Shown: positions 6,793 to 12,426 of the stretch, one piece after another | Numbering within the stretch: the first letter of the stretch is position 1 | Layout of the letters: each line of letters starts with the position of its first letter | Origin: a bacterium | GTDB lineage: Bacteria > Eremiobacterota > Eremiobacteria > Baltobacterales > Baltobacteraceae | Assembly: GCA_021784715.1 (NCBI GenBank) | Contig: JAJYHP010000086.1 | Span: 1 to 12,426 of the forward strand | DNA length: 12,426 nt | Reading direction: 5' to 3' | Position numbers and translations under genes: made by a program | The notes under the pieces: generated by a model | The model's database searches: none | What the model was told of the DNA's origin: nothing | The model's input: only the letters and a program-made list of their open reading frames with translations

Positions 6793-7944
6793 TTAGCGAA
6801 TATCGTACACCGAAAGATCTGCACTGTAGATATTGCTTGCTCCGTGACCCTGCCAAACGTTTAAGGGATCGTCGAATTCCGATTGCATGAATGGATTGTT
6901 TTCGAAATCACCTACGGAGCAGGTCGATGAACTTGAGAATGCTCCAGGAGAACTCTCATCGATTGCGGTCGTTACCGGCTCGACGGGGACGCCGACCGTT
7001 CCCGCACCTCCAGGCCATTGCAACTGCGTTCCAAATCCGAACAGCGGCTCGGTGTAATAGAGTCCGTTGTCCGCAAGTCCCGTTCCCGTGACGCCATTTG
7101 CAGGAAACACCGGATAGACTTGCGCCATTTGGTTCGCCTGCGCTTGTGCGTACTCCGTCACGAACTCATCGGCGATCTCGGGAGGAGCGGGCGGCTCCGC
7201 TGCAATCGTCGGTGGCCCGGCAACATAGGGTTGCCCCGCCGCGCGTGCGGCGTTCAGGGCGATGAAGCAGGAGAGTTGCGGCTCGACGAGCGTCTGAATC
7301 CGCAGATTCCCCGAGGCTTGCACCGGCGTTGGGCTCGGATAGCCCGCGTTCGGATCGTTCGGGTAGTAGAGCGGCGTCGGCACGACGATCGGGGCGTTCC
7401 CCGCTGCGACCGTAATCGACATGTGGAGGGTCGTCTGCCACGCGGTCGGCCAGGGCGAAGCGTACGGAACCGGGGTGTTGTTGCCAACGACCAAGAGGTA
7501 GTGCCCCGGCGCGACGGGGAGGGCGAAGGTGCCGTTCGCGGCGGTCGTGCCACTCGCGACGGGCGTCGTATTACCGCTCGTCCACGGCAAGAGCGCCACG
7601 GGAACCCCCGCAAGCGGCAACCCGTAGGTCGGCGCGTGCGTCGGCATCGGTTCGGGCGAGGCGTTAGGAGCCGGGGTATCGAGCGAGGCGGGGTTCGCGG
7701 TCGGCGTTGCGAGGACGTAGGTGTGGCTCGCATCGACCACCGTACCCATGACGCAGGCTTGCCCGGTCGTACCGCACGCCTGCGGGCCGGAGGTCGTGAC
7801 GGGGCTCGACACCGGGGTGGGGGTGGCAGGGCTTCCGACCGGCGGAACCGGGCTGGAACTTCCACCCCCGCCGCCGCATGCCGTAACGAGAGCGAGGCCG
7901 GCAATGCAGAAGCCGGCCGCTAGGGGAAAAAAGCGAACGTGCAT
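6793..7944 (-). CDS. Secreted lipoprotein with carboxypeptidase-regulatory-like domain
   Basis: The 383-residue protein begins MHVRFFPLAAGFCIAGLALV and then TAC, a lipoprotein signal with the Cys at residue 23 (VTA/C), followed by GGGGGSSS and a Pro/Thr/Ser-rich tether. It should be lipid-anchored and face the periplasm or the cell surface. A beta-sandwich-like segment follows: CVMGTVVDAS, LPLAGVPVALLP, SGTTAANGTFALPVAPGHYL. This is the pattern of carboxypeptidase-regulatory-like (transthyretin-type) domains. The C-terminal 150 residues are rich in Pro, Ala and aromatics, and I do not recognise them. ATG 7944 is chosen because it gives a clean signal peptide; the ribosome site is unclear (GGAGGG lies 19 bases upstream, nearer a possible CTG start). 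It ends against the bidirectional terminator. Secretion is well supported; the role is unknown. Confidence 0.75.
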   Translation of the reverse strand: MHVRFFPLAAGFCIAGLALVTACGGGGGSSSPVPPVGSPATPTPVSSPVTTSGPQACGTTGQACVMGTVVDASHTYVLATPTANPASLDTPAPNASPEPMPTHAPTYGLPLAGVPVALLPWTSGNTTPVASGTTAANGTFALPVAPGHYLLVVGNNTPVPYASPWPTAWQTTLHMSITVAAGNAPIVVPTPLYYPNDPNAGYPSPTPVQASGNLRIQTLVEPQLSCFIALNAARAAGQPYVAGPPTIAAEPPAPPEIADEFVTEYAQAQANQMAQVYPVFPANGVTGTGLADNGLYYTEPLFGFGTQLQWPGGAGTVGVPVEPVTTAIDESSPGAFSSSSTCSVGDFENNPFMQSEFDDPLNVWQGHGASNIYSADLSVYDIR

Positions 7945-7988
7945 GCGAGGAAGATACAGAGTGCCCTCCGCGCGTTCCTCTGCGGTCG

Positions 7989-8013
7989 AAAAAATCATCG
8001 CCCGCGCTCGCGG
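7989..8013 (-). terminator. Weak candidate terminator after the coiled-coil gene
   Basis: On the minus strand, CCGCG AG CGCGG (8013-8002; in practice a 4-bp stem with a 4-base loop) is followed seven bases later by six T (7994-7989). The stem is short and the T-run is displaced, so read-through into the lipoprotein gene is quite possible. Confidence 0.3.
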
Positions 8014-8028
8014 ACTTTCCGTGCTGTC

Positions 8029-8370
8029 TTATCGATGCAGCAGGATTGCCAGCATCGTCGTGATCCAGGTCCCGATAACGATGCCGATGAGCCAGGTGAA
8101 CTTCGCATCGACCTGTGCGAAACGCGAATCGACCTGTGCGAAACGCGAATCAACCTGCGCGAAACGCGAATCGACCTGTGCGAAACGCGAATCGACCTGC
8201 TCGAAACGATGGTCGATCAGCTCGAAACGGCGCTCCATGCGCTGCTCGAATCCATCGAGCCGTCGATCGATGCCGTCTACGCGGCGGTCGAGCCCTTCAA
8301 GTCGACCGGCGATCTGTTCCAGGGCTCCGGTGAGCCGCGCGATCGGAGGTTCCCAAGGTTGAACGCTCAT
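8029..8370 (-). CDS. Small coiled-coil, tail-anchored membrane protein
   Basis: This 113-residue protein has an N-terminal amphipathic region (ALEQIAGRLEGLDRRVDGID), then near-perfect heptads VDSRFAQ repeated four times with flanking variants (FEQVDSRF, FAQVDAKF). It ends in one hydrophobic helix, FTWLIGIVIGTWITTMLAIL, and the short tail LHR. The heptads (hydrophobic V/F core positions, charged outer positions) predict a long coiled coil held at the membrane by its C-terminus. Similar architecture occurs in small XhlA-like and DUF1640-like proteins, but I claim no family or function. ATG 8370 is well supported by AAAGGAG with seven bases' spacing. It lies between two lipoprotein-like genes on the same strand, about 60-85 bases from each. 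The heptads are encoded by tandem 21-bp DNA repeats. Confidence 0.8.
   Translation of the reverse strand: MSVQPWEPPIARLTGALEQIAGRLEGLDRRVDGIDRRLDGFEQRMERRFELIDHRFEQVDSRFAQVDSRFAQVDSRFAQVDSRFAQVDAKFTWLIGIVIGTWITTMLAILLHR
8107..8211. repeat. Tandem 21-bp repeats inside the coiled-coil gene
   Basis: Five consecutive 21-base units (8107, 8128, 8149, 8170, 8191) share the core atcgacctgtgcgaaacg. Three are identical, one has two changes and the last diverges at its end; a weaker sixth unit follows. Each unit encodes one coiled-coil heptad, so gain or loss of units keeps the frame and only changes coil length. Confidence 0.92.
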
Positions 8371-8417
8371 GCAGAGCTCCTTTCACCCACCCTATCACGC
8401 ATTCGCATGCAAACGAC

Positions 8418-8433
8418 AAGGGCCCCGGCCCTT
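8418..8433 (-). terminator. Candidate terminator overlapping the stop of the second lipoprotein gene
   Basis: AAGGGC, loop CCCG, GCCCTT form a 6-bp stem that covers the TAA stop. On the minus strand it is followed by TGTCGTTTGC, only a poor T-tract. It may slow or end transcription before the coiled-coil gene, but the evidence is weak. Confidence 0.4.
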
Positions 8434-8899
8434 ACGGGGAAGGTCTTGCCGAAGCCGCGGGGGATGGGCTCGCGGAGGCGGCGGGAGATGGGCTCGCAGA
8501 GGGTTCCGGGCTCGGGCTCGGCGTTCCAGGCGGCGGCAGGGTAGCCTCGCCCGCCGGGAGCGCCGCCGGCACCAGCCGAAGATAGCGAGCGTTCGCCGTC
8601 TTGTTCTGTAGCACGAAGACGCGCTTCGAGACGTAGGTGTAACCCGGCGCGTGCACCTGCACTACTTGGTTGCCGATCGGCACGCCGGTGAGCACGAAGG
8701 CTCCCTCTTTATCTGCGGTTGCCGTGTAGAGCGAGCCGACGGAGACGAGCGCTTCGGGAATCGGTCGATTGGTTGTTGCATCGAGCACGCGGCCGACGAC
8801 GGTTCCGTAGGACTGGACGCCTACGACATTTGGCGGCGGCGAGCAACTGCTGCCGATCGCGGTGAGAACGAGTAAGGCGATGACGAGCGTGCGCTGCAT
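8432..8899 (-). CDS. Small lipoprotein-like protein with carboxypeptidase-regulatory-like domain
   Basis: The 155-residue protein starts MQRTLVIALLVLTAIGSSCS. This is a signal peptide with a Cys at residue 19; the box GSS/C is imperfect, so it may be a lipoprotein or simply secreted. Residues 30-110 match the carboxypeptidase-regulatory-like/PEGA-type beta domain: GTVVGRVLDATTNRPIPEAL, KEGAFVLTGVPIGNQVVQV, HAPGYTYVSKRVFV. The C-terminus is a Pro/Ser/Ala tail that includes two 24-base DNA repeats (8450-8497; 20 of 24 bases equal), each coding ASPSPAAS. ATG 8899 is preferred over an upstream in-frame ATG at 8956, which would place a charged leader before the signal and leave only nine bases to nuoA. 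The ribosome site is weak. It has the same fold type as the larger lipoprotein two genes downstream. Function unknown. Confidence 0.72.
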   Translation of the reverse strand: MQRTLVIALLVLTAIGSSCSPPPNVVGVQSYGTVVGRVLDATTNRPIPEALVSVGSLYTATADKEGAFVLTGVPIGNQVVQVHAPGYTYVSKRVFVLQNKTANARYLRLVPAALPAGEATLPPPGTPSPSPEPSASPSPAASASPSPAASARPSP

Positions 8900-8965
8900 A
8901 TTTACGACGATACGCCGCCATTCGCCAGGGTTCCCCGGGGGGCTCGCCAAAAACATCGGTTTGCA
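8900..8965. promoter_or_regulatory. Short divergent control region between lipoprotein gene and nuo operon
   Basis: Only 66 bases separate the leftward lipoprotein start from nuoA, so promoters for both must overlap here or lie inside the neighbouring genes. I see no convincing -35/-10 pair. The palindrome CCCCGGGG lies at 8933-8940. No strong ribosome site precedes nuoA. Confidence 0.4.
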
Positions 8966-9319
8966 ATGAATCCGTACCTACCGGTCGCGATCTTTCTGGC
9001 AGTCGCGCTCGCTGCAGCCTTGCTCTTCACCGTGCTTCCCGGGCTGCTCGCGCAACGAAAGCCGAACCCTCTGAAACTCGAAGCGTACGAATGTGGCGTC
9101 GAACCGACATCTTCGGTATCGGGGCGCTTCCCCGTTCGCTTCTACTTAATTGCGATGCTCTTCGTCGTCTTCGATGTTGAAGCCGCATCGTTCTATCCCT
9201 GGGCCGTCGAGTTGCATGCCCTCAAGCTCTTCGGGCTCCTCGAGATGGTGGTTTTTATCGTCGTCCTCGGCATCGGATACGCGTATGTTTGGAAGCGCGG
9301 AGGTTTAGCGTGGAAGTAG
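8966..9319 (+). CDS. nuoA: NADH:quinone oxidoreductase subunit A
   Basis: NuoA (117 residues; ND3 homologue) is a small membrane subunit at the junction of the two arms of complex I, beside the quinone channel. Three membrane helices are visible at about 5-28, 56-80 and 88-111. The first loop carries YECGVEP, with the Cys at residue 43 corresponding to the loop Cys studied in mitochondrial ND3. The second helix has the family hallmark [18 protein letters not shown]. The length matches compact NuoA proteins (about 119 in Thermus). It is the first gene of the nuo cluster. ATG 8966 has little ribosome-site signal, but no better start fits the helix boundary. Its stop lies ten bases inside nuoB, indicating translational coupling. 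Confidence 0.96.
   Translation: MNPYLPVAIFLAVALAAALLFTVLPGLLAQRKPNPLKLEAYECGVEPTSSVSGRFPVRFYLIAMLFVVFDVEAASFYPWAVELHALKLFGLLEMVVFIVVLGIGYAYVWKRGGLAWK
9299..9303 (+). promoter_or_regulatory. Ribosome binding site that sets the nuoB start
   Basis: GGAGG lies six bases before GTG 9310, inside the end of nuoA. It favours GTG 9310 over an in-frame TTG at 9289, which would precede this site. Confidence 0.75.
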
Positions 9320-9789
9320 GCCCGGGTCACTTTCTCTTAGCAAAGCTCGACGACGTCGCGCGTTGGGCGCAGAGTTCGAGCGTATGGCCCCTAACGATGG
9401 GGCTCGCCTGTTGCGCGATCGAGATGATGACGGTCACCGCACCGGAGTACGATATCGCGCGCTTGGGATCCGAAGTCTTTCGTAGTTCGCCGCGCCAGGC
9501 CGATCTCATGATCGTTTCGGGGCGGGTCGCGCAGAAGATGGCGCCGGTCGTCAAACGCCTTCACGATCAAATGGCCGATCCGAAATGGGTGATCTCGATG
9601 GGTGCCTGCGCGAGTTCCGGCGGCGTCTTCGATAACTATGCCGTCGTGCAGGGCGTCGACACGATCATTCCCGTCGACGTCTACGTTCCTGGTTGCCCGC
9701 CGACCCCCGACGGCCTCCTCTACGCCGTCAATCTCATCCAGCAACAGATTCGCGAAGGCGGGCGCGGCGGCGTCCTCGCACGCGGTTAG
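9310..9789 (+). CDS. nuoB: NADH:quinone oxidoreductase subunit B (cluster N2 subunit)
   Basis: NuoB (159 residues; PSST homologue) holds the terminal 4Fe-4S cluster N2, which passes electrons to quinone. The four expected ligands are present: the tandem pair Cys34-Cys35 in [10 protein letters not shown], Cys100 in [10 protein letters not shown] and Cys129 in [10 protein letters not shown]. The helix after the tandem Cys and the motif [18 protein letters not shown] are typical. GTG 9310 is chosen for the perfect ribosome site, giving an N-terminus that enters the fold directly ([14 protein letters not shown]). The gene overlaps nuoA by ten bases; 31 bases separate it from nuoC. The protein sits in the peripheral arm against the membrane, contacting NuoD and NuoA. 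Confidence 0.97.
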   Translation: MEVGPGHFLLAKLDDVARWAQSSSVWPLTMGLACCAIEMMTVTAPEYDIARLGSEVFRSSPRQADLMIVSGRVAQKMAPVVKRLHDQMADPKWVISMGACASSGGVFDNYAVVQGVDTIIPVDVYVPGCPPTPDGLLYAVNLIQQQIREGGRGGVLARG

Positions 9790-9820
9790 CACACGTTCGA
9801 GCGCAAGAAGAAAGGCCCGA

Positions 9821-10438
9821 ATGCCGAGCACACAAACGCCTTCGATTACCGGGTTGGCAACCGATCCTACGAGCCTGCGCGCGGATGTCGGCGATGCCGA
9901 AGTTCGTCGCGTCGAGCTCGCCGCATTGCGCGCCACGATGGAAGAATTGCACGCGCGCGGCTATTCGATGTTGCTCGATCTCGGTGCCGTCGATTATCCC
10001 GAACGCACTCCGCGCTTCGACGTGGTCTATCATCTGCTCGCGATGCCGGTGAAGGCGAGCACGCTCGCCGAGGTCGGAACGCCCAAACGCTTGCGCGTGC
10101 TCTGCGGCATCGACGGAGCGAAGCCCGTTTGTCCGAGCGTCATGGATATTTGGCCGAGCGCCGATTGGGCCGAGCGCGAAGTCTTCGATCTCTTCGGCAT
10201 TACGTTTACCGGGCACGAAGATCTCCGCCGCATTCAGATGCCCTACGATTGGGAAGGGCATCCGTTGCGGAAAGATTATCCGTTGCGCGGGCCGGCGCGC
10301 GAACGCGCCCCGCGCCCCGCATTCGCACTCAAGAGTAACGTCGTCGCGGGTGCGCCCCCGTCGGGGCGCACGCTCGAAGCGTTGCAGGCGCAAGTGAAAG
10401 CCGCACGCGAGCGCGCCGCGCGGGAGAGCGAATCGTGA
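9821..10438 (+). CDS. nuoC: NADH:quinone oxidoreductase subunit C
   Basis: NuoC (205 residues; 30-kDa subunit) is a structural, cofactor-free subunit of the peripheral arm. The family signature is plain at residues 115-155: [20 protein letters not shown], then [20 protein letters not shown]. The N-terminal ferredoxin-like part contains [11 protein letters not shown] and FDVVYHLL. The C-terminal 45 residues (from about 160) are a charged Ala/Arg-rich extension of low conservation. ATG 9821 follows AAAGG by about six bases; a longer frame exists upstream but overlaps nuoB and lacks NuoC-like sequence. nuoC and nuoD are separate genes here, not the fused nuoCD of enterobacteria, and they overlap by GTGA. 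Confidence 0.96.
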   Translation: MPSTQTPSITGLATDPTSLRADVGDAEVRRVELAALRATMEELHARGYSMLLDLGAVDYPERTPRFDVVYHLLAMPVKASTLAEVGTPKRLRVLCGIDGAKPVCPSVMDIWPSADWAEREVFDLFGITFTGHEDLRRIQMPYDWEGHPLRKDYPLRGPARERAPRPAFALKSNVVAGAPPSGRTLEALQAQVKAARERAARESES

Positions 10439-11673
10439 GCACGACGGAACGGCCAACGACGCCGCCCGAACCGATGACCCCCGAAATCGTCAGCCGCGAA
10501 GGCAATTCGATGGTGCTCTCGATGGGGCCGCAGCATCCATCGACGCACGGCGTGCTCCAAATCATGCTCGAGATCGAAGGCGAGACGGTCGTGAAGGCCG
10601 AGCCCGAGATCGGCTACCTGCATACCGGCATCGAAAAATCCGCCGAGAATCTTTTCTGGACGCAGGCGCAGACCGTTATCGAACGGATGGATTATCTCGC
10701 GCCCGAGAGTAACGCGCTCTGTTACGCGCTCGCCGCCGAACGATTGCTCGGCATCGAAGGGAAGATTCCCGAGCGCGCGCAGACGATACGCGTGCTTTTT
10801 TCAGAGTTGACGCGCATGGCGTCGCATTGCGTTTGGTTGGGGACGCACGGCATCGATATCGGCGCGATCTCGGTGTTCTTCTATTGCTTCGATCTGCGCG
10901 AGAATCTGCTCGATCTTCAGGAAGCGGCGGGCGGGGCGCGCATGCACCCCAACTACATGCGCATCGGCGGCGTGAACGGCGACCTGCCGCAGGGCTTTCT
11001 CGACCGTTTCGATGCGCTGCTCGAAAAGTTCCCGGGGCGAATGCGCGATCTGCGCGGATTGCTGCAGGCGAATCCCATCTTCCAGGATCGCACCATCGAC
11101 GTCGGGACGTTGACGCCCGAAGAAGCGGTGCGCTGGAACGTGACCGGGCCGGCGTTGCGCGCCTCGGGGGTCGCCTACGACGTGCGCCGCGCGTTCCCAT
11201 ATTGCGGTTTCGAAACCTACGAGTTCGACGTGCCGACGCGAACCGAAGGCGATGCGTACGCGCGCTTTCTCGTCCGCCTCGACGAAATGGAAGAATCGTA
11301 TAAAATTCTCAAACAGGTGCGCAAACGCCTCGATACGCCCGGCGCGGTAATGATCGACGATCCCAAGATCGCCGCCCCGCCGAAAGAGACGATCGCGCTC
11401 TCGATGGAAGCGTTGATCCACCACTTCAAAATCGTCAGCGAAGGCTTCCGCATTCCGCCCGGCGATGCGTATGCATCGGTGGAATCGCCGCGCGGCGAAC
11501 TCGGCTATTACATCGTCAGCGATGGGGGAAACAGGCCGTACCGTATTCGGACGCGCCCGCCCTCGCTCTATAACTTGCAGGTACTCAAACACATCGCACC
11601 GGGAAATCTGATCGCCGATCTCGTCGTGATGATCGGTTCGCTCGACCCGGTCTTCGGAGAGGTCGATCGATGA
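10435..11673 (+). CDS. nuoD: NADH:quinone oxidoreductase subunit D
   Basis: NuoD (412 residues; 49-kDa subunit, related to NiFe-hydrogenase large subunits) forms the quinone pocket with NuoB. Diagnostic motifs run in order: [13 protein letters not shown] (30-42), [16 protein letters not shown] (56-71), MDYLAPESN (85-93), [28 protein letters not shown], and [16 protein letters not shown] with [13 protein letters not shown] near the end. His38 and Tyr87, the residues known in Thermus Nqo4 to contact the quinone head group, fall at the same positions here. The hydrogenase Ni-binding Cys pairs are absent, as expected for complex I. The C-terminus [18 protein letters not shown] is intact. GTG 10435 overlaps the nuoC stop by four bases, and the stop overlaps the nuoE ATG by four bases. 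Confidence 0.98.
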   Translation: MSTTERPTTPPEPMTPEIVSREGNSMVLSMGPQHPSTHGVLQIMLEIEGETVVKAEPEIGYLHTGIEKSAENLFWTQAQTVIERMDYLAPESNALCYALAAERLLGIEGKIPERAQTIRVLFSELTRMASHCVWLGTHGIDIGAISVFFYCFDLRENLLDLQEAAGGARMHPNYMRIGGVNGDLPQGFLDRFDALLEKFPGRMRDLRGLLQANPIFQDRTIDVGTLTPEEAVRWNVTGPALRASGVAYDVRRAFPYCGFETYEFDVPTRTEGDAYARFLVRLDEMEESYKILKQVRKRLDTPGAVMIDDPKIAAPPKETIALSMEALIHHFKIVSEGFRIPPGDAYASVESPRGELGYYIVSDGGNRPYRIRTRPPSLYNLQVLKHIAPGNLIADLVVMIGSLDPVFGEVDR

Positions 11674-12426
11674 CGCAACGAGAAGTCGATTTTCCCGCAT
11701 TGGCAGAGCGTTTGCGCCCGCAGTGCGAGGCGATCGTCGCGCGCTACGAAGAGCGGCGCTCGGCGCTGCTGCCGATCGTCCATCTCTTCCAAGAGCATGA
11801 AGGCTACGCCAGCCGCGATGCGATGCGCTTTACCGCCGATTTGCTCGGGCTCAGCCCGGCGGTCGTCGAGAGCACCGTTTCGTTCTATACGTTGTTTTTC
11901 CGTAAGCCGGTCGGCAAATATGTGCTACAGGTCTGCCGCGGCCTCTCGTGCACGATCAACGGCGCCGAAAATATCATGGCGTATTTCCGCGAAAAACTCG
12001 GCATCGGTCACCTTCAAACGACCGAGGATGGTCTTTTTTCCTACGAAGAAGTCGAGTGCCTCGCCTCCTGCGACCGCGCGACTTGCATGCAAGTCAATCT
12101 GGAGTTCATCTACGATCTCACGCCGCAGGCGATCGACGACATGATCGCCGCGATGCGCGCGGGTACGTTCTCCGTCGCTCCGATGGTGCAGAGCGATCCT
12201 CCGGGAAAAACCTGGAGCGTAAAACAGGATGGTGAAGTTTCGCGCGGCGGAAAAGCGGCCGGCGCGCTCGGCGTCAGCTCGCCGAACAACCCCGGAGGAG
12301 TCGGCGATAGCAGCGGCGTCATCATGCTCGACCGTTTCGTGCTGCGCGACGATGCCCCGGCGATGCGCGCACGTTCGAACGAACGGCTCGTGCAAGACGC
12401 AAAACTCGTGGCGGAGGTTATCGAAG
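11670..12426 (+). CDS. nuoE: NADH:quinone oxidoreductase subunit E with C-terminal extension (runs off right edge)
   Basis: NuoE (24-kDa subunit) carries the 2Fe-2S cluster N1a next to the FMN subunit NuoF. The thioredoxin-like domain occupies about residues 10-165. The four cluster ligands are present: Cys89 and Cys94 in VCRGLSC, Cys130 and Cys134 in ECLASCDRAT. LLPIVHLFQEHEGY and VESTVSFYTLFF are typical of the N-terminal helices. ATG 11670 overlaps the nuoD stop as ATGA. The frame is open for 252 codons to the window edge, while most bacterial NuoE are about 160-180 residues. After residue 165 come a Lys/Gly/Ser/Pro-rich linker (about 175-215) and a helical, charged segment (MLDRFVLRDDAPAM, then NERLVQDAKLVAEVIE). 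The extension could be a long tail as in some proteobacterial NuoE, or the start of a fused NuoF. The NuoE part is certain. Confidence 0.94.
   Translation, partial: MTQREVDFPALAERLRPQCEAIVARYEERRSALLPIVHLFQEHEGYASRDAMRFTADLLGLSPAVVESTVSFYTLFFRKPVGKYVLQVCRGLSCTINGAENIMAYFREKLGIGHLQTTEDGLFSYEEVECLASCDRATCMQVNLEFIYDLTPQAIDDMIAAMRAGTFSVAPMVQSDPPGKTWSVKQDGEVSRGGKAAGALGVSSPNNPGGVGDSSGVIMLDRFVLRDDAPAMRARSNERLVQDAKLVAEVIE

Noticed and set aside
7018..7923. A 301-codon plus-strand frame over the lipoprotein gene
   Set aside because: Arg/Gly-rich shadow, while the minus strand encodes a signal peptide with a lipobox and a beta-domain pattern.
8107..8211. Tandem repeats as a CRISPR array
   Set aside because: The 21-base units abut with no spacers and encode coiled-coil heptads in a clear gene.
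9602..9820. A 73-codon upstream extension of nuoC
   Set aside because: It overlaps nuoB in another frame and is Ser/Arg-rich shadow sequence; NuoC homology begins after ATG 9821, which has its own ribosome site.
10801..11700. A 299-codon minus-strand frame over nuoD
   Set aside because: Antisense shadow of nuoD, rich in Arg/His/Asp with no domain signature; nuoD is unambiguous on the plus strand.

Overview
The window is GC-rich, densely coded DNA from a bacterium with an outer membrane. It encodes a TonB-dependent outer-membrane receptor, a type IV prepilin-like surface protein, two lipoprotein-like secreted proteins and the start of a complex I (nuo) operon. Many starts are GTG and several genes overlap by a few bases. 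The mix of TonB receptor, pilin, Pro/Ser-rich lipoproteins and nuo style reminds me of Candidatus Eremiobacterota (WPS-2). That is an inference from style; no rRNA or phylogenetic marker is present.

Layout. (1) Bases 1-1962 form a vitamin B12 uptake locus. The 5' part of a BtuB-like receptor gene runs leftward out of the window, behind a cobalamin riboswitch on the same strand. A BtuF-like B12-binding protein gene diverges from it. (2) hflX, a ribosome-associated GTPase, overlaps the btuF end by 55 bases. Its own 3' end overlaps by 62 bases the 3' end of a convergent gene for a two-pore-helix-type K+ channel-like protein. (3) Divergent from the channel is an 857-residue protein with a textbook prepilin N-terminus, a FimT/GspH-like segment and a long Cys-rich, Ig-like extracellular part. 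Its last third is clearly less GC-rich than its first. (4) A perfect 17-bp hairpin separates it from a leftward group of three small genes: a secreted lipoprotein, a repeat-built coiled-coil tail-anchored protein and a second lipoprotein-like protein. Both lipoprotein-like genes carry a carboxypeptidase-regulatory-like beta domain. (5) From 8966 to the right edge lies nuoA-nuoB-nuoC-nuoD-nuoE, tightly packed with overlapping start and stop codons. nuoE is still open at the edge and already longer than most NuoE proteins.

How they work together. The B12 genes would move cobalamin across the outer membrane and bind it in the periplasm, with receptor synthesis controlled by cobalamin. The nuo genes encode part of the peripheral arm (B, C, D, E) and one membrane subunit (A) of NADH:quinone oxidoreductase. 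The pilin-like protein and the lipoproteins suggest investment in the cell surface, but nothing in the sequence links them to one system.

I do not see a clear new defence, mobile or biosynthetic system. The best leads are the giant mosaic pilin-like protein and the C-terminally extended nuoE.
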